From Whitmania pigra (taxonomy: Eukaryota; Annelida; Clitellata; Hirudinida; Haemopidae), in the NCBI GenBank assembly GCA_021613335.1, contig JAJTWR010000308.1, positions 103,501 through 167,500 of the forward strand: a stretch of 64,000 nucleotides of DNA, written 5' to 3'. The position numbers and the translations under genes are program-made. This document shows, piece after piece, positions 14,641-26,924 of this stretch. The stretch's first letter is position 1; each line of letters opens with the position of its first letter. The notes below the pieces were generated by a model. It had not been told where the DNA came from. It was given only the letters and a program-made list of their open reading frames with translations, and made no database searches.

Positions 14641-15549
14641 TGTTAAAAATGTTGAGGGGGTGGTCGTTCGAAACTGAGAAAAATCATAACAAAGGAGAAG
14701 GACAAAAACGAAGAAGGAGCAAAGAGAAAGAATTTTTTTCTCGAACAACGAAGGTTATTTGCACAAAACGAGTTAGATTATCGATTCTGAATGGATCAGG
14801 AACAGACTTAGCACCTTAAGTTTTTTTACCTTTTTGAAAAAACTTTGATTCACAGCGTGAAAAGAAAAGCATGAAAAACAACTTCGAGAGTTGATAATCA
14901 AAAGGACTTGTTCGTTCACAGGTTTTTCCATTTCCCCCTTAAAAACTGTGATCGGCTGGCACGAGGGCAATGTCGTCAGTCAGAGTCGCAATATACAAAG
15001 CCTTGACGAATGTGCGACTTCAGCTTCTCAGGAAACCGAGCGTGCAAATGCGCAGATACGAAGTTCATTCGCTCGAAGTCAACGACGACGCTGAGATTCG
15101 TCTTTGTTTGCCGAGCCTGGATGAGGTTTCAGAAACAATCCTCGCTCCTGTCTCTGCACATTTGTTTTCATCGCGTCCGTTCGTGACAACTCCACACCGC
15201 CGATGACCGTCCGTCTGTCCGTCCGTACGTTCGTCCATCTAGCAACCTCTGTGAGATGTTCCTACGCGTTCATCCAACGTTCCGTCCTTCATTTGGAAGC
15301 CATCGCGTGGAGTGAATGCAAGGAAATGAATGAATGAATGACCGAATTAATGTGTGCATTTCAGCGCGAGGATTACTCAAATCGACCTGGAAGAAATAAC
15401 CAGCGCAGCAAATGATGATTGCCGTTTATTCGGCTGAAGGTACGTTTTCAAAGAGAATCATTCTAATCTGGTCTCTTAACTTATTATTAATTTTTAATAA
15501 TTAATTAATAATGGTTAAGGAGACCAATTAATGTCTGCACGGCAACCGC
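14641..15549. other. 3' flank of the urocanate hydratase gene
   Basis: No gene recognised. A TTTATT at 15424-15429 reads AATAAA on the minus strand about 120 bases past the UROC1 stop and is a candidate polyadenylation signal. The rest shows only short shadow frames. Confidence 0.4.
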
Positions 15550-16559
15550 TCAGTTTTTATCGGCATGGCTGGTCACCAAGCCCTCGATGAGGCTGCCAAT
15601 ATCGGGGCAAACTGGGTTTGGCAGTGTGACCTTGAGGTTGTCGTTGAACTCCATGGCCCTTTTTATCGTCCTCAGAGCTTTTTCGTTGCCCGCCCAACTC
15701 CTTCTGGAGACCTGAGGGAAAAAAGAAACCTGATTAGAGATTGGAACTTCCACCATTTTATAAATTATCTCCGGAATTTCCGACCGGACTCTACTTTCTC
15801 TTATCGTCGTTGAGAAAATTAAAAGTAAACTTTTCGCTAGAATATAATATAATTTGGAGAATTTTCTTTAAATCTATTTTTTGTTTTTGTCAACGACTGA
15901 GTTGAGTGTGATAATAAAAAAAAATATGATGATAAAGTTATCTCTCACCCCGTTCGAAACGTCCCAACTGAGCATGTCCTCGGCTCTCTCGTCTGCCTCG
16001 TCACTTCCATCCAGTACAAGTCCGAAGCCACCGTTCATCACTTCACCCCTGCGAGATGAAAGCGCAACGTTAGCTTCCGATCGTGTTGATGATGATGATG
16101 ATGATGACGAGATGGTTTTGATAGCGATTATTACATAGGCCTGTTGTTGTTGTTGTGACAGCGTTATCATTGCGATTGTGATAGAATTAATACCACGACA
16201 ATTACAAACAACATCGCAATCATCATCGTCGACGACATCGTCATCATAATCATCATCATCATCGCCATCGTCGTCGTCGTCACAATCATCATCAACTTTA
16301 TCGGTATTATCACAAGTAGTTTGTCTTCATGACAATGCAAAGCTCTCAGCACTCAACCATCATCGATTAGATTCCTCACAAACTCACAAACTCACAAATG
16401 CACGCGCAGGTTCCGGCAGAAAAGATAAGTCCCATCGCCAAAGACTCGTCCAAGTACAAAATGCCTCCTTTCATTACGAGACAAAACATCAAGAGATGAA
16501 GAAGCAAAAAAAACCGAAACTAAGAATGAGAGAATGAGCAGGGAAGAAGAGGGGTGAGT

Positions 16560-16608
<49 letters not shown>

Positions 16609-19600
16609 CGATGATGATGATGATGATGATGATGATTATGATGGAAGGATGGTAACAAAGACGGAAAGAAGAGAACAGGGAATGCGTGTGGTTCAGGTAC
16701 ATTCTGGTAAGACATCCTCCATCACATTGGAAAGGAAGCTTATCTGACTCTCCTTGGAAACTCTCAGGCATGCATCAGTCGACGCATTGGAGAAGTATCT
16801 TATTTCTCCTCCATATCACCGGCTATACTGGAAAGTCACGTAGTACATGGAAAATTTATTTTTCAACGCTGGAAAGACCAGTGGAGGGCAGAATGGGATG
16901 GTGTAGGAGATTTGATGCTTAATTACTTTCTGCAAGAGTTCTTTCCACCTGTTTCGAGTTGATCACCGAATGTCATCAAATGTTGTCAAGTGTTCAAGTG
17001 AATAATATCGGGTATTTCTGGGTAATATCAAGTACGGCTGCGTTATATCAGGTGTTGCTGAGTGACATCAAACATTGCTGAAGAGACAGATAGAAAAAAA
17101 TACGCACTGCACAATACTATCTGCTTTCTGCTTAAAAATGGCGCCAAAATAAACGATAAGAAAATTATTACAAAGAATTTATTGTTTTATCTTTGTTCAA
17201 GAAAGAGAAAAAAACCTCGCTCAGCGCGCAGTGCACCTCGCGTCAAAGATGGCCTTATCAAAATAACGACTGCATTTATTAATATGCCGCCAATGTGTTC
17301 TTAATACTTTCCATGTAAGGCAGACGTAAAAATGACATCTTTGTTGAATTTACACCAATCGGATGTCAAACGGTGGAATGAAAAGGTGTTTTTACGTCCC
17401 TCTTGCAGGTTGTAGATGTTTTGAGGTGATAAATGTTTCCCTAGCATCTTCTCCTGAGCATAAAACCAGCATTTATGAAACGATAAAATGCGCGTAAATT
17501 CATCAACTCCAATCGAATGCCGTGCCTTTATGGCGCAAGGATTTATTTGCGCGCCTGATTTATGCGCTTAAAAACCTTGCTAATCACATCATAACAGCTC
17601 TTCTTGGCCTTGTGCAATCATAAGATCTGAGGGCAGAGAGATTACTTCGACCGTCGAGTGGTTGTTGGATCGGTCTTGAGCCAAACGCCGAGGCAGGTTG
17701 CGAGGGACCTGTTGTGAATGCTTGATTTTCCCCTCAACTGCGTTCGACGGAAGACGAGCAATAATTTCTGCGAAAGAACGAAACAGCTGCCTCAGAAGAG
17801 GACCTCATAATTCAAGTCTTCATATCTTGCCAGTTTTTTTTCTCTCTTCTGTCTACTTTCTTTTCTTCGCATGTTCTCCATCTTCGTATCTCCGTTCGCA
17901 CAATGGAGGGATCTCGGAATGCGATGTTGTTGGTAAATTGAACGCAATGAAATCCAACGATTTCCGTGTTTTCGGGCTTCGCAGGTGAAGATCGCTAATG
18001 AATGTTTTGTTGATAATTTGCCGCCAAATATTCCAGCTAACGTTTGCAGAACACCTGTTCTCCGTGACCACCCCGAATACAGTGATAGTTCTCGATAAAG
18101 GGAGATCCGTGGCGCACTCATTTTTAAAAGAAAAACATTCTATTTATCTAGCGCCGAACCGAGGATTCGAAAACACCAGGTTGGTGCACCGATGGAAACT
18201 ATTTAGACGACGATGGATGTGAAACACATTAAGTCCTAATGCACTCATCAATTAACCTTTTAATTATAGAAATTTAATTAATCGCCTAGATACATCGTCT
18301 AATTGACCGGAAGGACTCACCATCCTACACCTCCCCCGTTGTGGAGGGCAACCCACGTTGCCCCTCTGAAACTGTCCCCAATGACGTTTTGGACGGCCAT
18401 GTCTGCGCAGAGGGTGGATCCGTCGTAAATGTTCGAGGTCTCCCTGAATGGGCTGTCAGTTCCACTGACATCGTGATGGTCCCTGCTCACCACCACTGGA
18501 GCCTTTCATTGGAAGCGTGATTTCGAGTTAATACTTGATGAACCAATGAAAAATGACATCAGTTGCACCAGCAATTAGCTTTTCCATCCGTTAACCAATC
18601 CATTCATTCATTCATTCATTCATTCATTCATTCATTCATTCATTCATTCATTCATTCATTCATTCATTCATTCATTCATTCATTCATTCATTCATTCATT
18701 CATTCATTCATTCATTCATTCATTCATTCATTCATTCATTCATTCATTCATTCATCATTCATTCATTCATTCATTCATTCATTCATTCATTCATTCATTC
18801 ATTCATTCATTCATTCATTCATTCATTCATTCATTCATTCATTCATTCATTCATTCATTCATTCATTCATTCATTCCATTCATTCATTCATTCATTCATT
18901 CATTCATTCATTCATTCATTCATTCATTCATTCATTCATCATTCATTCATTCATTCATTCATTCATTCATTCATTCATTCATTCATTCATTCATTCATTC
19001 ATTCATTCATTCATTCATTCATTCTTCATTCATTCATTCATTCATTCATTCATTCATTCATTCATTCATTCATTCATTCATTCATTCATTCATTCATTCA
19101 TTCATTCATTCATTCATTCATTCATTCATTCATTCATTCATCATTCATTCATTCATTCATTCATTCATTCATTCATTCATTCATTCATTCATTCATTCAT
19201 TCATTCATTCATTCATTCATTCATTCATTCATTCATTCATTCATTCATTCATTTATTCATTTTCTGATCCATTCAATCCACCACCCATCCATCTATTCAT
19301 TTGTTCAATTATTCACTTCGCCCCTCATCCACCGTCCCTCCGAACCTCAATGTGCCCTCTCCTGATGGCATCGTTGAAGGCCAGGGCGAGTTTGACTCTA
19401 CCCTCCTGATCCGAATATAAAATTCTCGCCTGAGAACCGACGACCTAAAAAGTAAATGATTTAAAATAGGTACATCTATTAAAAATTAAAAAAAAAATAA
19501 AATAAGAAGAAAAAAAGAAGAAAGAAAAACTTAATGAAATTTCAGAATAAAACTCGACCAAACGTGGCATCGCTCTTTGGAATGCTTTTCCAATTGCACT

Positions 19601-22600
19601 ACCACGTGAGATTGATACCCCCGTCAATAGGGCAACACGGAGGTCTTCCCTCATTTTCCCCCACGGACGACGTTGGAGATGGGGCTCTAAATTTTAGTCT
19701 CGTCAGACATGGTTTTGGAACTTTGGGCAGTTTAAGATCTCATGCTGGTGCGTTTGTTGGTATCAATCAATCACATTGATTGATTTTACACGGTGTGGTT
19801 TCATTAATTTTTGTTTTTAATTACGATCAGTAATTGATAATGTATTATTAACTAACTGTAGTTAATAATTTCTGGTGATTTAATTAATTAAATGAATGAT
19901 AATTCTTCAATTTCTCACCAACTCATGTTCCTCTGCACTTTTGATCCAAGTCAGGTTGTCTTCGTATTGCTGAGCGACATCTAGTGGAACTATAAAATTT
20001 CATTTCGCTTAGACTTCACTCAGAGACATATTTTGAAGAAATTAAATAAATTGACATGAATTAAATGACACAAAGCAAAATAATTTGCATTTTAAATTAT
20101 TTTAAAATTAAAATTTTTAGTTTTTTTACAAGTACAACATCATCACATCTGAAGTGTCAAAAATTGCCCTTAAGAGACGCTTAAGTTTGGGAGCAATCAG
20201 CCTTGGTAAGGACATTAGTTCAGAAGGAATCATAAATTCAGAAAGTAATTAGTTCAGAAGGAATCATAAATGCAGAAAGTAATCACGCGCATAATAACTG
20301 AATTAAACACGAAGCTTGAATTATAAGTAATTTCTCAAATTTTGAATTAATTTCAAAACTGAAAATATTTTTTTCAGCCAAAAATTGATTGTGGTTGTTT
20401 ACTCGTGGAGTGAGAACTCAACCACTCCTCTTTCCACTCACCATTTGCGATGGCATCTTCCAATATTTTGGCGGCAATTTTATCTGTTTTCTGGAGATCG
20501 GATTTCTTACCCGAAGTGCAAATCCACCTGAAAATTCAAATTCAAAGAATTTCGTCGTGGAATTGAAATTAAACTTTTTAATAGCTCTTTTGCAATGTAG
20601 GAAGAGTTATAACTCGTTACTGAGACACAGCATCGTTCGAAGGCATTGGTGGAATGAATAAGCGATCTTTGGAATTTGGAACCCAACAGTTTCGTTTTTA
20701 ATTACATTTTCTCCGCTCTCAACTTTAAAGGGCCAAATTGATTGTTTAAAAAGGAATAAATTAATGTCAATTGAGACAAAAACGGATCGCATGTGAATCA
20801 TCTTTTCCTGGCTTTGAAAAGATTTTAAAAGGTTTAATTTTTTTTATGAAGTCGACATACTTTGAAGCCTCTTATTTATGAAGATGTTTGATCAGCTTAC
20901 TTGTTAGGTTGTGTTATACAAAATAACTTGAATGATCATTATTCACTCGCAATTCTATTCATTCTACATCCGTTTATTTTTAAATCGTTTAATTTTAAAC
21001 TTGCTTAATTTAAAATCTGAGAATATCTAATATCTCAGAAATGAGCTAAAAAAATAATAAAATGATAATAATAATTATAATAATAATAATAATAAAATTA
21101 AAAGAAGTTAAACGTTCCAACCTAAAAGGTCCAAATCCAAGAGAAAATATGTCTCCCATGATGTGCTGAACGTACGAAGGATACTTGAAGTCATTCATAG
21201 CTTTGGCATCTTCTTTCAAAACGTCTGCTCCTGGAAGAGTATGATTTCCATCAATAAACCGGTTAAACAATTAATTATCTAATTAAATAACCATTTCCGT
21301 CATGTAAATAATTTATTTGTTATCCGATTAATTAACCTACTAATTGTGATTAGTAATAATTAGTGAAGTTATAAAAGTTATTTCTGCTCCTTAAAACTTC
21401 TGATAGTTCTTTATTCAATGCAAATTCAACCTGCTCTGTGTGCTTCCAGAAGGAAAGAATTTCCGTAGTCCCAGAAGAACATGCCCGCCTCTGACAACTT
21501 GTTGATGGCGACAACCTGACGTCTCAGACTGAACAACAGAATTATTATTATTATTTTATTTATTATTATTACTATTACATGTTGTAATCTTATGATTTTG
21601 TATTACAAATTCCTAGGCCACTTGAACTCACCTTTCTTCAACCAATTCTTTGAATTTTGATGGATTTTCTCTCATGACTTTGCGTGATTCCTCAATACTC
21701 AACTGTTTAAAAAATTTATTTTACCTTATTCAGCTGTAAATAATGTAATGTAATTTATTTTAAAAAAGTTATCTTTATAATTAACAATTACAACATTATT
21801 ATAATTATTATTAATATGAAGGTCAAAGGTTAAGTGACCTGAACAGGGTAGTACCCTCCATTGAAAGGGTTGTGGAGAGAGGTTTGGTCGGACCCAAGTT
21901 CAACCAAACGTTCACCGCTTCTTTCATATTCTTCAACCAGTCTTTCCCTGAATATATCATCCAGGAATATTATACCGTCCAAAAATGTGCTCAGCTTAAA
22001 TGGAGTTTGTTTTTAAAATCTAACAAAAAAAAGGACTAAATATTTTAAATATTTCTAGGAATATGAATAGGTATTAATTTTACCTGCATCAGATTCAAAG
22101 AACTAACCAAACATCGACCACGTTTCCAAGGAAACCAATGCTAACAGGTTTCCTCTCCTTCCTGGCAGTTCTGATTTTCTTCATCAAAGCATCCAAAGTG
22201 GTGACTTTTTCGACAACCCAGCCCTGTGAGTGTCTCTTGTCGAGTGCCTTCTCATCAACCTGTCGACGAAGACATTTCTGAATGAGTTTAAAAATTTCAA
22301 CGATTTTCTAGCAGGTGTTGTTGTTGTTGTTGTTCTCTGGTGTTCAGTTGTTTTGCTGCAAAAACACGCGTTTCGTGAAGGCATAATTGGAACGGTCAAC
22401 GTCCTGAAACCTTCGTAAATTGAGGTCGTTCAATGCAGAAATAGAATGCCTTCCATTTGATGATTCATTTCATTTCATTTTATTTTTACATTAAAAAAAA
22501 ACTGAAGCAAGAACTGAAAGTTGCAGCGCCTTAATTCATGGACGACTTACACAAAGATTCATTGAAGCAAAAAAACTGAATTTAATTTCATCAATTCCAT

Positions 22601-23106
22601 GACAACCAGTTAAACGTTTACCTCGGCAATAACTCCGACACAACCACTGATGACAGCAGCCTTGGCCTGGGCACCACTCATGCCACCCAGTCCAGAGGTG
22701 ACGAAGACCTGATTAATAATCATTTCTTATAATTTATTATAATTAAATTGCCTAAAGTTTAGTAGCGATGAATAATAACGCTTGTAATTGCGCATGTTAA
22801 TGTGGGATCAAATTATAGGATTCCAGGGATGAATTACAAGTCATTCGTCATCAAATTCAAATTCTGTGATTATTCACGTTAAAAGGTTAAAAAGTTGAAA
22901 TAAATTGTCAAACCTTCCCTGATAAGTCATTTTCGTGAAGGTACAACCTTCCTGCATTCAGAACTGTCAGCTGAAGTAATAAGACTTTTAAATGCAAAAA
23001 CACATGATTAAAGTTTATAAAATACAATTTTTACCTACGAATTGTTATTAAAAAATTATAATTTATATTATAATTTAATTAAAATTCACATCAATCACAT
23101 TATTAA

Positions 23107-23137
<31 letters not shown>

Positions 23138-23414
23138 CGGTAATGCAATTAATTAATTATTCAAAAGAAGTTAAACAGATGAATAAATTCTTTTTATAAT
23201 CAATTTTTAGCCTATCATAAAAGTTTCATAAATTAGTCTGAATTTTTATCGACACTAACAGTTGTACCGTGTACGATGCCCTGTGGTCCAATGTAACAGA
23301 AACTGCCGGCTGTCATCTGTCCATACCTGTTAAGGATGCTCAAGCAGTTAAAATCAGCACGCATTGTTGCTACAAATTTTATCATCATCATCATCAATCA
23401 TCATCATCATCATC

Positions 23415-23503
<89 letters not shown>

Positions 23504-23507
23504 GTCG

Positions 23508-23566
<59 letters not shown>

Positions 23567-25211
23567 GTCGTCGTCATCATCATCATCATCATCATTATTA
23601 TTATTATTGTAAGCTTACATTGTTGCTCCAAGAGCAAACAATCTTTCATATTCCTGACGACTTGAATAATTTGGAATTACCTGAAGAAGATAAAGAATAT
23701 TTAAGAAATCCATTTGTCAAAATTAATACCAGACAATATGCTTTAATGAGATTAAAAGACACATATCAGGATTTCGTATTACAAAAAGCTGCTTCATCAA
23801 CAATCAACATTATCATTTTTATTTTTATATTTATTTAAACTCGGCATGGTTACATGATCAACAATAATTAAATTCAGTATAACAGTTAGACCAACGAGGT
23901 CAGAAGACAAATATTAAAAGTAACCTTTGAACCTTGGTATTATCATCGTCTGACAGAAGAACTAAATTTGTTACAAGTTCAAAAAGCGTTTCTTAATTAA
24001 ATTTATTACTGCGCCTTCATTAAGTTCAACAAAATATTTATTTGCCCTCCAAATAGTTATATAATAATAAAATAACTAATTAAACATGTTACCGACTGTT
24101 CGATAAATTGTTCAAATAAGTTAAAATGAAAACTAAATGTTCACAAAAAGTGACTCCAACCATTCCGTTGGTGATGACGAGTCTTGGTGCTCTTCTGGAA
24201 CTTGGAAATAGACCGAGTGGATGACCGGAATAAAGAACAAGAGTCTGTTCGTCGTTCATTATTGAGAGATAGTTCAAGACCAACCAGAACTGAATGATGA
24301 TCAATTATAAAATATAATTTAAAATATAAGCTAGCCATAACATTTAATAATTTTAATTTGAAATCGATTAAGGAGAAATTTTTTACAAATTTTACAGATT
24401 TTTTTACAAAACGAGTCAAGAACCTGCGCCCAATTGGAGAACACCTGCCCATTGCCACCGTATGTTACAAGTTCGTGAGGAAACTGTGCAACTCGATGAT
24501 CGAGGTTGTTGAGAATCATGTGGCAAATAGCCCGGGCATGCTTACTCTGACATGGAAAGTACTCTATAGGGTAAGCTCTGCAGTGGATAATGTGGCATAA
24601 CCATAAGAAGCGATATTTCAGCGATCGTTTAGTTTGAACGGTTAAGGGTTAATACTCTAAAATTGTGTAGTTTAGTTAATTTCCGATGAATTAGTGAATG
24701 AATGAATGATTGTATAAAGGAATGAATGCTTGACATTCTCTTCACAGGCTTAAATTCATAAGTACATTTCAAGACCAATTGACTGACCTAAGCTGAAGAC
24801 CTGGTATAAAGCGATACATGTAGATGTGTCCGTAGCGGACCAGTTCATCGAAAAACTCAGAGGCCAAAATCTTGTGGAGTTGAGGTGGAAAATATCGAAG
24901 AGCGTTCAAAACAGCCAGCTAAACCATACAGAACAATGTTTTTATTAAATATTATATTAATCTTAAATGGTTATTATTCTTATTATAAGGGTTATTACTC
25001 TTAAGTATTTATTTAAGTGTTATTATTCTTAATAGAGTTGTTTTATTGGAAATAATGCACTATGTACCTTCATTTCATCCTTATTAAGGCCAGGAGTTCT
25101 TACTGGACCATGCGGGACACTGACATCTTGACTGGGTTTCCGATCAGGGAGAGGACTCAGTGGGAGACCAGAACAAAGGAAACGAATGTTGTCCTGAAGA
25201 GACATTTTCAT
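15550..25211 (-). CDS. UROC1: urocanate hydratase (urocanase), complete, 19 exons
   Basis: Converts urocanate to imidazolonepropionate in cytosolic histidine breakdown, using NAD+ as an electrophilic cofactor. Exons (high to low): 25068-25211, 24788-24918, 24424-24577, 24161-24289, 23619-23680, 23260-23326, 22914-22970, 22622-22708, 22108-22259, 21839-21947, 21632-21702, 21431-21528, 21122-21230, 20442-20527, 19919-19989, 19346-19444, 18321-18502, 15949-16048, 15550-15711. All phases agree and give 689 residues, close to the animal enzyme (about 676). Family hallmarks in order are AYPIEYFPCQ, QFPHELVTYGGNGQVFSNW, LYSGHPLGLFPSS, GLGGMSGAQAKAA (NAD-binding), SDQTSLHNPFNGGYYPVQ, YPSYVQHIMGDIFSLGFGPF, SRDHHDVSGTDSPFRETSN and GGFGLVLDGS. 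Start: ATG at 25211 or, with a better context, two codons later at 25205. Introns hold (GAY)n and (CATT)n arrays. No lesion was seen. Confidence 0.97.
16560..16642. repeat. (GAT)n microsatellite in a UROC1 intron
   Basis: GAT repeat on the plus strand with one GAC and one ATT interruption, inside the intron between the exons at 18321-18502 and 15949-16048. It is preceded on the plus strand by gtgagttgg, which resembles a donor site but is on the wrong strand for UROC1. Confidence 0.93.
16971..17082. repeat. degenerate 20-bp tandem repeat in a UROC1 intron
   Basis: Four adjacent 20-base units at 17003-17082 share a core like taatatcaagtattgctgag. A fifth related unit lies at 16971-16990, separated by about 12 bases. 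Units differ at several positions each, so the array is old. Intronic and noncoding. Confidence 0.65.
18600..19262. repeat. (CATT)n microsatellite, about 660 bp, in a UROC1 intron
   Basis: Nearly pure CATT tetranucleotide array between the UROC1 exons at 19346-19444 and 18321-18502, broken by five single-base phase slips near 18755, 18877, 18940, 19023 and 19140. The long open frame of Ser-Phe-Ile-His is an artefact. The array ends about 85 bases from the exon at 19346. Confidence 0.97.
23327..23618 (-). repeat. UROC1 intron 5, almost entirely a (GAY)n microsatellite
   Basis: Read on the minus strand, the donor gtaagc is followed by AAT triplets, then by GAC/GAT triplets and pure GAT up to about 50 bases before the acceptor (ccttaacag). 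The array itself spans 23380-23611. A 14-base near-identical direct repeat (cattgttgctNcaa on plus) lies at 23362-23375 and 23618-23631, bracketing the array, with the second copy in the exon end. Confidence 0.85.
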
Positions 25212-26924
25212 GAAAATGTTTACAATGCGTCTATTTTAACTCCGTCGCAAATGCGCATTTGCTGAACTTCAAGCGATAACTTTAACTTAAGATATTGCGA
25301 AGCGACCTAATGTCATCTTTTTATATTCACAGCCTGGGCCGAAGCGCAGGACTTTGACATGTGTTTGTCGTCTGCTGTGTTTGCTGAAGCATATTTCAGT
25401 ACTGATTATAATACTGATTATTGTTTTGCGGGTGGATTCACCTGCAAGCCTTGCATGAAGTTTTAAGTAATTGTGAGGTGAATTTCAGTAACATTAGAAA
25501 TCCAATCAGATTATAATATCACTGATTATGGTTAAATGGATTAAAAATGACAATGCAATGCTGCATGAACAGCGGAAGGACCAGAATGAGTGACAAACTA
25601 TTTGAGGACTTAGTCGTGTTAAAAATTAACAAACATTTGCGATTGAAATAAATAAAAAAACACCAAAAATATGCATTAGCTCAAATGTTATTACTTAATG
25701 ACAGTTAGTACTAGCAGTTAATACCAACAATTGTTTTAACAATAGAGACAATTTTTTTTAAATAATATGTAATGAGGTATGATTACAATAGTGGTGGCAT
25801 CAAAGTCAAAAGTAACTTTTTGAGATTTTACTTTTACCTGATTACTGAAATGCGGTACTTTTTACAACACTGGTAATCAGTTTCCTTCATTATTCACGAT
25901 GATCTAATTAGATGCAGAATTATTAAAAACCCCATACTTTAACTGTTTAATGCAAAAAATTAATTTCTGCAAAACATAAAAAAACATGAAAATATGAAAA
26001 AACATAAATAGCCATAAAATCTATAAAATGGGGGCCACACACTCCTTCCCTATAAAATTTCATGGTCTTCTTAAGAACTTCTATTTTCAGAAGTGTATAC
26101 GTCTTAAACCTAAATTATTAATTGATCAATAAATCATCCCGATAAAATTCCTTCCAAATTTCTTCCTGGCACACAAGGGCATGATCATTTCCAAACCAGC
26201 ACCACACAGCAGGTAAATAATTTACAACTTCAATCGAGCCTTCAATCCAAACACCCAAGTAGATGCTAAAGCAATCTTGATCAGTCAAAAGCATTTCCAG
26301 CAATTAATTCCTTCATTAATTCTTGCTTCGTGGGAGTTTTAATCAACTTGGAAAACATGAAAACTCCACACTGCTGTTCTCGAACACAAAACTTCAAATC
26401 ACGTTAAAACTCCAATTAATCTACCTCAGGTTAAAAGCAAATCAAGCATCAAATAATTTAATAAATATGAATAAATAATCATTCAATGTGGTAATGCAAC
26501 GCTTCAAAAGCCATGAAGAACATGCAAACATCCAAAAAAACTCTCTGAAAGAAAAAATGTTAATCTGCAGACAAAGAGCATATTCAGTTCAGTTCAGTTC
26601 AGCATATTAGTGTAATCTTAATTGTAATGATTACAAACATCCTTTCATGTTTCAACGGCCTCGTTCAAGAGTTGGAATAAAAATAAGGCATTCAAAATAA
26701 GCTAGGAAATATTAGCATCATTTTCAAATAAGAAAACAAACATTTAAAATGTTCACTGCAGCCCTAAAAATGAACGGAACAAAAGCTGTGATGAAAACAA
26801 ACAAATATTAAACAAAACATTCCTTGATAAAGTTGCAGCAAAAGTGTTATAAGTGGGGAAGCAACGAGTACATCATTGAGAGTTCAAACAGAGTTCATGA
26901 GGTACAAGGTCACGAGACACGAGA
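25212..26924. other. intergenic DNA upstream of UROC1
   Basis: Presumably contains the UROC1 promoter and the 3' flank of the neighbouring membrane-protein gene. A 61-residue minus-strand frame at 26118-26303, rich in Trp and hydrophobic residues, looks somewhat protein-like, but it has no recognisable domain and no clear splice partner. A GTTCA repeat lies at 26581-26602. Confidence 0.35.

Noticed and set aside
16545..16642. Plus-strand gtgagt directly before (GAT)n as another donor-array pair
   Set aside because: The only gene there is UROC1 on the other strand, so the gtgagt is not a known splice site.
18563..19267. 234-residue frame of repeated Ser-Phe-Ile-His
   Set aside because: Translation of the intronic (CATT)n array; any frame of this repeat stays open.
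23269..23838. 189-residue plus-strand frame including LNNLELPEEDKEYLRNPFVK
   Set aside because: The minus strand here carries two UROC1 exons and the (GAY)n intron; the plus frame has no matching family and is likely a shadow.
26118..26303. 61-residue minus-strand frame rich in Trp
   Set aside because: It reads somewhat like protein but has no start context, splice partner or recognisable family, so it is mentioned only in the spacer entry.
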